A stretch of DNA of 64,000 nucleotides from Tetragonia tetragonoides (taxonomy: Eukaryota > Streptophyta > Magnoliopsida > Caryophyllales > Aizoaceae), in assembly GCA_038025085.1 (NCBI GenBank), contig CM076151.1, forward strand, positions 4,701,001-4,765,000. Reading direction: 5' to 3'. The notes under the pieces are model-generated. The model worked only from the letters and a program-made list of their open reading frames with translations, was not told where the DNA came from and did not search any database. Each line of letters opens with the position of its first letter. Position 1 is the first letter of the stretch. A program made the translations under genes and the position numbers. Positions 16,852-28,864 of this stretch are shown piece after piece.

Positions 16852-17541
16852 ATGTAACTATGAATTCAGAAATATCACTATAAATCTTCTTCTCACGTTT
16901 CTTATTTTTCTAAATTTAACTCCAAAGCGACTTATATCTACCCGTGGTGTCCCGAACTTACGAGGACACCATGTATGAATTATTTCCCAGCTTAATCTAA
17001 ATAATAAGTACTTTGCTAAATAAGCCTATATTTGGATTTGGTTGATGAGTATGGGATCTCTTTCACATCACCACACATGTGTAACATCAAATTTATTTTT
17101 TTTCTTTTGTTCTCTTGTGCAAAAGTCATTAGCTGATTGACATAACTGGAAACTGATACTTAAAACAGTGATGAGAAAGCAAAGTTGGACAGTGTCCGTG
17201 GGTGTGACTCACTTGAGCCACAAAGGATAGAGGAGAGAGAAATATAAAGTGAGAGTGAGTGTGAGACTGTGAGTGTGAGCTAGTGTGAGTGTGAGTGTGA
17301 GAGTGAGATAGAGAGAGGGGAATAGATATTCCTGGCAGTGCCACTTATGGCAGATTGCAATCCTCCTTCAAACTCTTCATCTTTTCTATGTCTCTGATAT
17401 TTTCCAGAAATAATTTGCAAGTTGAATCTTGTCCTTCTCTTTTTCTTATGCTTATAAGATGTTTGTTTAACTTGCCGTGTGACGGTGTGAGATATAGCTG
17501 AACAAGAAGAGCAAAGAAAGTAGGCTTCTTAACCATTAGAA
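16852..17541. other. Intergenic region between xylanases B and C, with GA/GT-rich low-complexity tract
   Basis: The 3' flank of B and 5' flank of C. Positions 17227-17318 form a purine-rich GAGA/GTGT low-complexity tract. No gene is seen. Confidence 0.7.
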
Positions 17542-20500
17542 ACGAAGATAATCATTCTCCTGTTGTGGCATGCATACAGTCTACGGTACATAGGTCTCTC
17601 TTTCCCTCTCTAATCTCTACCTCCCCCTAGCATCTTCCATTTTCAGTTATGTTTTAGGGATCAGGGAGGTATGTTATGTCCAAGATTGGGTCAGAATTGA
17701 TGACTTTCAACTTGGTCCTAGGGTGACTTTCAGATTGTTTTAGGAAGATTTTCAATCTCACACTAGATGTGCTCTTTTAGACTTTCAGAGCAGTTGGTCT
17801 TTTCTTTGTTTGATTTCATGCCCGAATGTCATACCGAGGCCAGGTGTCCAATAGTGACACCGATACTTTGGCCATTCGCTTGGGATATAGAGTCCGAGTA
17901 ACATAGCACATTAGAACCAATGTGGCCTAAGGAAATATGGATCAGTCAATCTAGCAATATAGCCTCAACCTGCAAAAGTTTCCATAGGGAACTATTGACT
18001 ACTATGCTTGGGCATGTTGTTATATCAAAGCAGAAAGAGTAGTCAGTCACAATGTTAAATGCCACTGAATGGATAAATTATGAAGACATGTTGCAAACTG
18101 TTATATGTAAATCATCTTTCTTAAAGCCTTTGTTTTCGGCTGATGCAGGGGACGCCAGTCAAGCTACATATGACTATTCAGCAACTACAGAGGTACTACA
18201 GTTATTAAAATTTCATTTACAATATTTTCCATAATGGCAGTTTGTTAAGTAGTCTGAGACTTCAGTTCATGAAATCATGACACAGGTCACTTTATAATAC
18301 GAGTAGAAGTGAATAATATTAACTCAACATGGATATGTTTTCCTAATGTACATCTATTTGCATGTTCTTGAAGTGCTTGGAAGAAGCCTGGAAAGTTCAA
18401 TATAGTGGAGGGATCATATTGAACTTTCCAAGGATGGACAGTGTTTGGACAACCAAAGATTGAAGAACGGACAACAATCAGCGGAAACAAGTTCATTGCG
18501 GCTCTTAATAGAAGAGAGCCATCTGATAGCATTTCGCAGAGGGTCCAACTTGAGAAAGGAAAACTTTATGCCTTTTCTGGTATGCTTTCAGTCTTCCCAA
18601 CACCAAACTTTCAAAAGAGTGACTGAGAAGGCTTACAGAATTTCAAATGTCGACTTAAAAACTGGCTAATCCTAGTTTTTGACACACTGAGAATCTTGAC
18701 AAGTATTGTTTCTTTTATGTGATTATGTTCAGCATGGCTTCGAATCAGTGAAGGAAGTGAAATGTTAGCCGTTAAATTTAGAAGCCCCCGTGGTGAAGTA
18801 CTCCATGGTGGTACTGTTATAGCTGAGCAAGGATGTTGGAGCATGCTCAAAGGTGGAATAGTTGCAACTTTTTCTGGCCCGGCTGATTTGACATTTGAGG
18901 TAACTAGAACCAGTATCCACTTTTGTTTTTGAAGAGAAAAGACAGTAAACGGTAGATTGATAACTTATACAGTATCACTGTGGCATAAGGAAATTAATTC
19001 TATGCACTTGTGGACATTAATAAGAACTTATATGCAGAGCAAAAATGCAACAGTTGAAATCTGGGCTGACAATATCTCATTGCAACCTTTTACGAAGAAG
19101 CAATGGAGATCCCACCAAGATCAAAGCACTGCAAAGGTAGAATCATATAAATTGTTTAAATAGAATTTGCACCAATCAACTAAATGTATATGTATACGTG
19201 CGCCTGACAAAATGATTTTTATAGGTAAGAAAGCGCAAGGTGAAATTTCATGTGACAAATGGAAAAAATAAATCACTTCCTGGAGCTACAATAGTCCTCA
19301 AGCAAACTAAGCCAGGCTTCCCTATAGGATGTTCAATGAACGAGAATATCCTAAACCACACTGCTTATCGAAACTGGTTTACCTCAAGATTCACAGTTAC
19401 TGCTTTTGCGAACGAAATGAAGTGGTATAGCACAGAGAAAACAAGAGGGGAGGAAGACTATGCCATTCCAGATGTCATGCTACAATTCTGTGAGCAGAAC
19501 AACATCTCTGTTCGAGGCCACAATATCTTATGGGATGATCCAAGATACCAACCAACTTGGGTAAATAGCCTTAATAGCCCACAAGAGCTAAGAGAAGCAG
19601 CTGAAAAGAGGACGGAATCAGTCGTTTCGAGGTATAAGGGGAGATTGATTGCTTGGGATGTTGTGAACGAGAACTTGCATTTTAGGTTCTATGAGAATAA
19701 GCTTTTTGATGAGAATGCTTCTGCAGAGGTTTATGCCAAGACACATGAGCTTGATCAAAAACCGATCTTGTTTATGAACAAGTATAATACGATTGAGTAT
19801 AGTAAAGATGAATATTCAGTACCAGCCAAGTATGCAAAAAAGTTCAAGAACATTTTGTCTTACCAAAGGCAAAGGAGCTGTAACATCAAATCCTTGCCAA
19901 TGGGAATAGGGTTGCAGACACGGTTCACTCCTGGCCAGCCAAACATAGCTTACATGAGAGCAGGAATGGACTTGTTAGCTTCCACTGGATTCCCACTTTG
20001 GCTTACTGAAGTCTTCATCGACAAAGGGAAGAACCAGATACTAATAAAAGTTTCCCCTATTCAACATGAGACATCATTCCCCCAGATGAAAATTTTAAAT
20101 GGTACTCCCCCTGAATCTTAAGAAAATTCACAGCATGTCCGAAAACTTTCAACTTTTTGACGCGGTACTTGAAATCCATTCCTAAACATGAGGTCAAGAA
20201 CTGTTTTTCGTTATCCTATAAAAGATATTTCAAGTAGCCACATTAAATGATCTGAAACTTTAACATAGTGGTGGTATGCTAACTGTGATAAGCAGGTAAA
20301 ATGTATAGAGGATGTGTTGAGGGAAGGATACTCATACCCTGCGGTTGAAGGAATTGTAATATGGCCAACTTCACCACTCAGTGATGAGTGCATGATGTGC
20401 CTGACGGATCACAACTTCAAGAACACGCCAAATGGAGATGTCGTAGATAAGCTGATAACAGAATTATGGAGGCCGAAGCCAATGCAGATGTTGTCAGATG

Positions 20501-20661
20501 GACAAGGATTTTCTGAAGTGGTATTGCTTCATGGGGATTATGAAGTCACTGTAAGGCATCCCACCAGTGGCAAGTTCACTAATTTGAAGCTAAAGGTGAC
20601 TGAAACTTCAGCAAGCTTTGTAACTGTTCAACTTGATGCATTTGTCCCCAGTCCATCCTAA
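17542..20661 (+). pseudogene. CBM22-GH10 xylanase pseudogene (copy C)
   Basis: Exons homologous to copy B are 18149-18192, 18374-18579, 18733-18899, 19038-19136, 19225-20037 and 20296-20661. Most of the sequence is intact, including WDVVNENLHF and WLTEVFIDKG, but three lesions are visible. The position matching the B start codon is ACG (17542-17544), and that exon soon meets an in-frame TAA. Exon 3 is 206 nt against 223 in A and B, a net loss of 17 nt that shifts the frame to a TGA at about 18463. The donor after exon 6 is CAG|AT instead of CAG|GT at 20038, so the last intron would not be spliced normally. FMNKYNTIE carries Lys where B has Glu. Exon 6 is the same length as in B and very similar to it, so the duplication or a conversion is recent. 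Transcribed fragments are possible. Confidence 0.9.
18389..18430. repeat. 15-bp perfect inverted repeat (templated mutation) in xylanase C exon 3
   Basis: TGGAAAGTTCAATAT at 18389-18403 and its reverse complement at 18416-18430 surround a 12-nt loop. Copy B has the left arm (with one difference) but at the right arm position has 26 nt of CBM22 coding sequence instead. The right arm is therefore new sequence copied in reverse from the left arm. Confidence 0.9.
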
Positions 20662-20918
20662 TATGAAATGTAATGAGGACAGATTGGTATAAAACAAATG
20701 CTCTCTCTCGTTGCACATTAAAACTTGTAAACCAGATAAATATCAACAACTTTAAATACTGGAATTTCAGATAAAAGAAAAAAGAAACAATCTTTACAAG
20801 GCTGGAAATCAAACAACCAAAAATTCATCAGTGCGGAAATTAAAGAAGGGTAGCTCCTATATATATCTAGTATTGTGACTTCCAAGGTTCCAAACCCCTT
20901 CATTCGTTATTGAACTCT
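20662..20918. other. Short convergent intergenic region
   Basis: Xylanase C ends on the plus strand and the F-box gene ends on the minus strand; their 3' flanks share this AT-rich stretch. No further feature is seen. Confidence 0.6.
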
Positions 20919-22034
20919 TCACAACAGTACCAAACTCTCCACATAAGTATCCATGAAGTATATAGGAGAGCGATGGATTTTCGCGAGGATCTTTTCTTGT
21001 AGCTTTTCCACATGATATGAAAAAATCATCCCTTTGTAGGACGTTCTAAGCAAAATCTCATTGTTGTTTTTCCAATATAAGAATCTATTTGTATCAATTA
21101 GACCCAGTGTGTGCTGTTTTGTCCAAGAAGACTCGTACTTTCTCCACGACCAGAGGTAAGCATGTTTTCCATACATGTTTAGGAGTGCTAGTGATTTATT
21201 CAAAACCAATAGATGTGTGTTCCAACAGTGCAAGTTTTCACCTACAGGCAACTCATTGCAAGTAAAAACTTCATTAGACTGATCAAATGAAAGCAAGTCA
21301 GAATATCTTCCCCCTTTTTCTTCCCTACACCCTAGCCAATATACTTCCCTTTGATCACCCCTTATGTTCTTGCCATCAGAGATTAAATGTAGCTTATAAG
21401 GTAGACCTCTACTCGCCTTTGGCAGACAAGACCATGAACCAGCGCGTAGGCTGTAAACCTTAGTGTTGAAATCATCCATCGTTGTACTAAAAGATACAAC
21501 CTTATAATCATTACTCAAGGAGTCATACCAAAATCCAAAATTGATGGTACCTTCCATTTGCATAGATTTGTCAAGTTCAATTTTTAAAGTTTTCCGAATG
21601 GAAGGATTCCACAATATAATCTTATTCGGTGTAGAATAAAGGTCGCCCAAACCAACACATGATTGTCTGTACATCAATAAAACCCCATTGACGTAACCCA
21701 CTACATTGTAATTCCCCTCGAATTGCTTACGAGTACTATCAAGATCGAGTTTCATAACCTTCTTAAAAGTATTGCTACGACGGACCACTACATCAAAATT
21801 TGTAAAAAAGTTCTCTTTTATGCATTGCTCTTGGATTAACAAGTATTTAGCCTCGGCGTTACTCTTGTAACATCGAGCGTGAGTTTCAACAAAATTTGGA
21901 TCTTTAATAAGAGAGTACCATGCTTTGCAAACGCACCTTGATATTAGAAGAGTTTTTACCGAGAGTCTTGCCAATATCTCCATCCATAATTCCGTAGGCA
22001 CATAATCAATAAGATCAACCGTCTTTGTGGACAT
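20919..22034 (-). CDS. F-box protein with F-box-associated (FBA) interaction region
   Basis: Intronless frame of 371 aa from the second Met at 22034. A longer frame starts at 22067, but its first codons lie in a 60-bp tandem repeat, so MSTKTVDLIDYVP is preferred. The N-terminus is an F-box (VPTELWMEILARLSVKTLL, then RCVCKAWYSLIKDPNF, residues about 10-50). Such domains bind SKP1 in SCF ubiquitin ligases. The remainder has the plant F-box-associated pattern: GYVNGVLLMY, IILWNPSIRKTLKIEL, GFWYDSLSNDYKVV, KVYSLRAGSWSCLP and a late VYWLGCR strand. This half normally picks the substrate; the target here is unknown. Such genes are numerous and fast-evolving in plants. No disruption is seen. Confidence 0.92.
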   Translation of the reverse strand: MSTKTVDLIDYVPTELWMEILARLSVKTLLISRCVCKAWYSLIKDPNFVETHARCYKSNAEAKYLLIQEQCIKENFFTNFDVVVRRSNTFKKVMKLDLDSTRKQFEGNYNVVGYVNGVLLMYRQSCVGLGDLYSTPNKIILWNPSIRKTLKIELDKSMQMEGTINFGFWYDSLSNDYKVVSFSTTMDDFNTKVYSLRAGSWSCLPKASRGLPYKLHLISDGKNIRGDQREVYWLGCREEKGGRYSDLLSFDQSNEVFTCNELPVGENLHCWNTHLLVLNKSLALLNMYGKHAYLWSWRKYESSWTKQHTLGLIDTNRFLYWKNNNEILLRTSYKGMIFSYHVEKLQEKILAKIHRSPIYFMDTYVESLVLL

Positions 22035-22041
22035 CTTCCCA

Positions 22042-22161
22042 GTCAGAGTGATCGACGGTAGATACACCTCTAGTCGGAATCAAAAAATAATTTACTGCGA
22101 TGTCAGTGTGATCGACAGTAGATACACCACTAGTCGGAACCAAAAAATAATTTACTGTGAC
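22042..22161. repeat. 60-bp tandem repeat, two copies, at the 5' end of the F-box gene
   Basis: 22042-22101 and 22102-22161 match with only a few differences (GATCGACGGTAGATACACC against GATCGACAGTAGATACACC). The repeat lies in the promoter or leader of the F-box gene and overlaps the first codons of the longer possible start. Confidence 0.93.
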
Positions 22162-22417
22162 CACTTGCTAGGGCTGTTCAAATAATCACAATTTTACGAC
22201 TGGGGAAGCTTTTATAGTGGACGGAAGATTCCTCTACCTTTTCCGTTTCCATTACTGCTTGGGCTTGGGGGCTGGGCTTCCTGTAGTTGGTTGGGTTAGG
22301 CTGGCATTTAGGCTTATCCGAGTCTAGTTTACGAAGGAGCCCATAGAGTCTTTCCATTCGGTCACAAATTAGTGCCCTATAAAAACTTGTGTGGACTTAG
22401 TACGGACCAATACTTTA

Positions 22418-22617
22418 CTTGTAGTCGCCCTTCTAAAAGTGGAGTCACTCCATATTTCACCTGTAGTCACCACTTTAATACTGGGGTCACCCCCACTTCA
22501 CCTGGAGTCACTCCTCCAATAGTGGAGTCACCCCCTATTTCACATAAAGTCACCCCTCAAATTTATACTTAGTGTCATTCCTCTAATAGTAGAGCCACCC
22601 CCCACTTCACCTGAAGC
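22418..22617. repeat. Imperfect short tandem repeat (GTCACTCC-type, about 41 bp unit)
   Basis: Four to five diverged units, each with a form of CACCTGGAGTCACTCCTCC followed by AATAGTGGAGTCACCCCC and a CACTTCAC or TATTTCAC end. They lie between the F-box gene and the LINE. No coding sense is seen. The rest of 22162-23270 is AT-rich with no gene. Confidence 0.75.
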
Positions 22618-23271
22618 AATTTTATCTTTTTACCCCAATTTTCTAATTTATAATTATTCCACTACTTTAATATATATTATTAATAATAATAAACCATAAC
22701 AATTTAATGTTTAGTTTTAAAAATCTCAAATACATAATATTTATTTTATTTACACAATAAAATCATTTTGAAATCTATAGTAAGGGCAAAATGTTAAATA
22801 AACATAAATATAACGGACGGTTGGATGGAAAATGTTTAGGGTTTTTGATTTGTAAAGAAAAACACAATTAGGAGTGTTTTTTGGTAAAAATTTAATATAG
22901 AGGTGAATTTTGTGAATATAAGGTGTATTTAGGGATTTCCTTAAAACTAATAATAATAAAAATCGATCAACCATCGACCCAACTCGATTGCCTAATTCCC
23001 CAACATAACTAGATTAGGTAAATGGGGAAATCAGAAATTCTCTCTCCTCTTAGTAGGACTTGCCTTCCCTTGCGAATACTCAACAACTGTCCCCATCAGT
23101 TTATTTTGCACCTCCATGTGTGCTCATTCATTACTCCTCTTCCCCACCATTCTATTTCCTGCTCTTAGTTAATGTTTGTCACAAATACCAACTTCACTTA
23201 TTTTGCTACCACCATCACAAAAATTTCTTTTATTTCTCACGCCACCACAAAAAGTACCTTGTCGTATTTAT

Positions 23272-24690
23272 GGATGAACACCAACAAATAAATGAACTAC
23301 CTGATGAAAATGAAAATGTGTTCAAAGACTTGCAACTACCTTCAAACTCAGCCTTTACGAGGAGAATTGTTGATTTATGTCTCATTGGAAGAGTTTATTC
23401 AGAAAAACCCATCAAAATGCAGCTTGCAAGATCTATACTGGAGAAAATGTGGCTCACACAAGTTAAACCTACTATCAAAATAATGAATGATTTTGATTTC
23501 CTAATTTCATTCATAAACAAAAAAGAGAGAGATAAGGTGGTTAAGGGGACCTGGACAGTCTTGGGAAAAAGTATTGTTTTGAAGGGATGGGACCCCAAAC
23601 AAAACTCAGATGAATTTGATTTCCACAAAATGCCTATCTGGGTTCAAATTCACGGCCTTCATTGGTCAAAATGGACAGAAGATGTTGCAATTGTTGTAGG
23701 AAGCAAAACGCCTTGCAGCGACGGCGCGTACCATGAGAGAACCACCAGGCGAGTCATTCGTCTTCGACCTTGTTGTATCTAGAGTCTCCTATGATGCTGA
23801 CACGAGGGAGGTTACTGAGGTTGACGTATCAACGGGGCTGACAAAAGTGATGAGTTGGGCATTGGCATGCATCCTTGAGCCAAACACTATGCAGGGTCAA
23901 CATCCACACGAATCCCCAGGTACGGCTAATGAGCCAAAACTCTCTAGTGATTTACAACCAGTTGATAAGCCTGATAATTTTATAGATAAAAATGGAATGG
24001 ATTTTATTTGTGATGTTTCTGATGTTACAAGTAATGTTGAGGTTAATGATATGGTAGTAAATGAGAGAGGACTTGGCCTCGTACTTAATAACGGGCCCGA
24101 TAATAATAAACCTCAACTCACTCATATCTTGGACCAAAATAATCAAAGCCCACAAAATAACCCCACCCCTATCTACACTGTCATGGAGCCAGATGACACA
24201 ACCAGCCCTTTCACTACCCCCACAAAAAACCCAGCCATACCCCATATATTGAGCTTACTCCAAACATCCCAATGATCACCTCATATGCAAGCCCATCACC
24301 CACAAGAATTGACCTTACATCCTCAAAGCCCAACCTGATGACAACCCATACCCCCACAAAACTGTTCAACTTCTTGGGGAGGCTTACTCTTAAGCGTAAA
24401 AAACATGATGGGGAGAATACTGATACAAACTGGGATGAAGGGGATGAATCATTGAAGAAACTGAAAATAACTTCTGAACCTGCTGATACAAAGAGAGGTA
24501 AAAAAACAAATGAGTGAACCAACAAAAAAAAAAAAAGAAAACCCACAAAAATTGCAAAACCACAACTTCCCAGAAGCCACCCAAAGCCAAATAAGGGGAA
24601 AGGGAAACTCAATGAACCGAAGGCACTAATGGACGAGATGCTTGAATAATTTGATGAGATTGTCAACAATTCTGAAAATGCGGGCAAGGC
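23272..24690 (+). pseudogene. LINE ORF1 (DUF4283 protein), frameshifted, zinc knuckle missing
   Basis: From MDEHQQINELP the first frame covers a DUF4283-type domain (LARSILEKMWL, VVKGTWTVLGKSIVLKGWDP, MPIWVQIHGLHW). It breaks near 23710-23780, where the frame moves to one reading FDLVVSRVSYDADTREV and on to about 24275. Frames then change again up to 24690. LINE ORF1 proteins of this kind normally carry a CCHC knuckle after DUF4283; none is visible, so an internal deletion at the frame change is likely. Confidence 0.75.
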
Positions 24691-24702
24691 CCTTCACCCC
24701 CA

Positions 24703-27700
24703 ATGAGGTCAATCTACTGGAACTGTCGGGGATTGGGGCATCCCACGACAATGCTCCATCTAAGAGCCCTTCTCCGGGTGCACAACCCGGATATTATTTT
24801 TATTGCTGAAACTATGTTACAAGAAAATAAAACCATGGATATCCTTAGGAGTTTGAACTTTGAGACTGTAAATGCCACATCTTCTGCTGGCAAGTCGGGC
24901 GGAGTAGCTTTGGTGTGGAGGAGGGGTTTGCAAATTGAGTTAGTTTTCAAGTCGGATCAGAGAATTACTATTCGACTGAATGGAGGTAATGATCAAATGA
25001 ATTGGTTATGTCATTTTGTTTATCGAGCACCAAACCATGCGGATAAACATGCTTTTTGGGAAGCTCTCGATGCTGCTGCTACTACGTTTCAGGAACCCCA
25101 AAGTTTTATGGGGGATTTTAATGATCTACTGAATCAAGGTGAGAAATGGGGAGGAACTTTCAAAGCCTCTGTTGCTGCAAGGAGGCTACAGATCTGATTA
25201 GTGATAATGGACTAATCGATCTTGGGTGTGTTGGAGGTCAATTTACATGGAGAAGGAAGAGAGGGGGTGTGATCAACCTCAAAGAACATCTTGACAGAGC
25301 CATTTGTATTGCCGGTTGGCGTGACCTGTTCCCTAAAGCATCATCAAGAACCTCATGTTCGCTCATTCTGATCACGCACCTATCCTTATGGATACACATG
25401 GAGGAGGACCAAAAGGGTCATTCCCTTTCAAATTTGAGGCGATGTGGACTAGGGACCCATCAAGTCATCATGTAGTCGGAAAAGCATGGAGTGATTTTGT
25501 CCGGGGGTCTAGAAGCTTTGTCCTTAAACAAAAACTCAAGAACACAAAACTCCATTTGAAAAAATGGAACACTGAGAGCTTTGGCAATGTACAACGGCAA
25601 ATAAAAGAGGTTATAAAAGAAATTGACGACTTGCAATTAAGTGGACGGGTTGACTGGCAGCAAGGTTATGAGGCTGATCTCTTTGCTCAATTGGTGGAAC
25701 TTTACAAGAGAGAATCAGTGATGGTCAAGCAGAAATCACGAGTCCAGTTCTTGAAAGAAAATGATCTTAATACGAAATTTTTTCACACCTCTACTGTTAT
25801 CAGAAGAAGACGAAATGCGGTTGATGCATTAAAACTGGAAGATGGGTCTTGGATCCAAAATAATACAGACATAAGCAGGGTTTCGTCGATTACTTTGACA
25901 ACCTCTTTACTTACAATGATCCGAACTTCCCTTTGGATCTTGAGCAACTGTTTGATACCATGGTCACTGAAAATGAAAATACTTCTCTGTGTGCTATTCC
26001 CGAACCTGAAGAGATCAAAGATGTGGTTTTCTCTATGCACCCCACAAAGGCCTCGTGCCCGGATGGACTGCCAGTACTTTTTTTTCAAGAATACTGGAAT
26101 ACAGTTAACAAGGAGGTGATAGAGATGGTGCGGGATTTCTTTTAAAATGGGTTCATGCTCCGAGCCCAAAACCACACTCACATGGCCCTGATACCCAAGA
26201 AACCCAACTCATCCTCTGTGAAGGATTTTCGGCCAATCGCTCTCTGCAACGTGGTATACAAAATTCTGTCAAAGATTCTTGCAAACAGAATCAAACCACT
26301 GCTTGATAAGCTCATAAGCCCTTTTCAGGTTGCGTTCGTGCCAGGACGCGTCATCTCCGACAACACCATCTTGGTGCATGAGATTCTTCATACAATGCGA
26401 AAGCAAAAAGGGAAACGCACTTATGGCGCTCAAAATTGATATGGCATAAGCGTATGATAAGCTTGATTGGGGGTTTTTGATATGTGTACTGAAAAACATG
26501 GGTTTCTATGACAAGTTCAATGGCATGATAAACCAATGCATCAGTACCACTTCAATGTCTATCCTCATCAACGGATCACCGCAGGGCTTCATTCATCCCC
26601 AAAGAGGAATTCGCCAGGGCGACCCTCTCTCGCCCTTCCTCTTTGTTCTAGGGATGGAAGTACTTTCGAGATTATTTCTTAAAGCGCAAAATGATGGCAA
26701 GCTGAATGGGATTTCAATCCACCGCAACTGTGAGGGGATTTCACATCTTCTTTTTGCAGATGATCTGGTGATTTTTGCTAAAGCAAATGAGACAAACGCG
26801 GATGCAATCTCTGAGGCTCTTGACAAGATGGAGGAGTGGTGTGGGCTTGCGGCAAATAAAATGAAATCTGGTGTATTTTTTAGCCCAAATACACCCTCTA
26901 CTCTGAAAGGGAGATTGAGAGGAAGACTGAATTTGTGTAGCATGGATAAGAATGCTATTTATCTTGGCATTCCTTTCTTTCGGAACAATGGGAAGAGGAA
27001 ACGTTTTAATTATATAATTGAGAGGCTAAGGGATAATTTGAAAGGCTGGAAATCGAAATCTCTGTCATTCGCTGGCAGGACAACCATGGTACAAGCAGTG
27101 GCGACAGCCATACCAAGATACGTAATGGCTTCCAATTCTGTGAGCAAGATGCTTTGCAAGGACATGGACGCTATCATACGCGGCTTTTGGTGGGGTAAAA
27201 CTGAAAACAAGAAAGGTATATACTTGAAATCTTGGAAATCCATTTGCTTACCGAGATGTGTGGGAGGCTTGGGCCTACGAAAAATGGCTGACGCCAACAA
27301 AGCTCTTTTCTCCAAACTGGCATGGCACCTCTTCTCTAATGATAAAAGGCTTTGGGTCCAACAATTCTTGAAAAAATATTGTGGAAGGCATGGTTTCTTC
27401 CATGTAGATCCCTCTCAATCTGACTCCCAACAATGGAAAGACATGCTCCGTGAACGAGATGCTATTAGCTGTGGGGGCTGCTGGCTCGTTGGTGATGGTA
27501 AATCAATTGATATTTGGACATAGCCCTGGGTCCCGAAATTGAATGATTTTAAGCCTCGTGCAAAGGAAGGTGTTGATGTTACAGTATTCAAGGTGAGTGA
27601 TTGTATTACCAGTCATGCTTGGAGCCATAATATTGTGTTTAGTCAGTTTGACCTTAACTCTGCAAATGCAATTATCCAAATTCCTCTCTCTCCTGTGGAT

Positions 27701-28864
27701 GAAGAAGATTCACATATCTGGACCAAGGAAAGACTTGGTTGGTTCTCTGTAAAAAGTGCATACAGACTTATCATTGAGAATAGAATTTCCACTCATTGTG
27801 AGTTGGATAATTCTTACCGGAAAACGATTTGGTCACTAGAAGTACCCCATAGAGTGAGATTTTTCCTATGGCGTATTGCTTGGAGAGCGATCCCAACCAA
27901 GGCAACCTTGAAAATCAGAATCCCGATTGACAATGATGAATGTCTCTTCTGCAATGGCTCACCCGAAACTGAGGAACATCTCTTCTTTCTTTGCCCACTG
28001 GCACGTGTGATATGGCTTGGTTTTACTGGCTTCAAAACTGAGACGCTTGCAGATTGGTCACTCCATAAATGGCTAAAGGAAATCTTTACCCCATCCTTGA
28101 ATATGAGAACAAATATGGGGCGGGTTGAAGGTAACGTCTTTGCTCGTAAGGCGGCTGTCCTCCTTGACTCACTGTGGTGGGCTCGAAATCAACTCCTCCA
28201 CGAAGGCACTACTGCTGACCCACAGGACATTACCACAAAAGTTGAGAAAAGATGGGCTGAGATCATCATGGCTTTTAATGCTAACCATGTTGACTGCAAT
28301 TTGCCACTTAACAACAGGGTAGACAGTGAACTGAGATCCTTAAACCAATGCATCTTCTTTGTGGATGCAACAATTAGGGGAAATGAAGCATGTGCAGCTT
28401 GGGTATATACTGATTGTGAAGGAGTTTCTCTCAAAGCTGGCGCAAAGTTTTTTGCAACTGATGACCCATGTGAAGCTGAAGCAAGGGCAATCTTTGAAGC
28501 ACTAAAGTTTATCAGTACCAATGGAATTACACAAGCTGGGATCAAAAGTGATGCAAAGGTAGTGGTAGATGACTTGAAGAAGGGAAAGCCACACCCGTGG
28601 AAGCTAAGATGGCTTTTGGATGAAATTTCTAATTTTAATGCTTTACTCCATGTAAATATTGATTTTATAAAACTGGTAATGGGTTGGCTCATTCTTCTGC
28701 CGCGTGGGCGGCCTCCTGATACAAAATTAATTGAGCAAGCTGCTTCTCCAAGAACAATCTTGACTATGCTATGGGCGAGCATCCCTTCTCTATCTCAGAT
28801 TGCAAGCTTGTTTGGCACAAAGGGACACAATGGGGGGTGTACTCTACTCATTAGGGACACCTAA
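24703..28864 (+). pseudogene. LINE ORF2 (endonuclease, reverse transcriptase, zinc-binding region, RNase H), broken
   Basis: Endonuclease part: MRSIYWNCRGLGHP, IIFIAETML, FMGDFNDLLNQGEKWGG, then after a frameshift GGQFTWRRKRGG and LDRAI. Reverse transcriptase part: LIPKKPNSSSVKDFRPIAL, FVPGRVISDNTILVHEI, GFIHPQRGIRQGDPLSPFLF and LLFADDLVIFAKA. Then WFSVKSAYRLI and DECLFCNGSPETEEHLFFLC (zinc-binding region) and FFVDATIRGNEACAAWV (RNase H start). At least five disruptions are seen. A retained intact-looking stretch (26477-27523) suggests moderate age. Confidence 0.88.

Larger units (their letters stand above)
23272..28864 (+). mobile_element. Degenerate L1-type LINE retrotransposon (RIL/RNase H-bearing plant clade)
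   Basis: Parts in order on the plus strand: an ORF1 with a DUF4283-like region (23272 onward), an ORF2 with an APE-type endonuclease (from about 24703), reverse transcriptase (about 26155-27000, with GIRQGDPLSP and LLFADDLVIFA), a zf-RVT-like zinc-binding region (about 27720-28030) and an RNase H-like region (about 28340-28690). The frame changes several times (for example near 25190, 25470 and 26150), TAA replaces Lys in the KIDMAKAYD motif near 26445, and a TAG interrupts at 27521. The element is therefore not able to move by itself. The exact ends and target-site duplication were not resolved. Confidence 0.93.
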
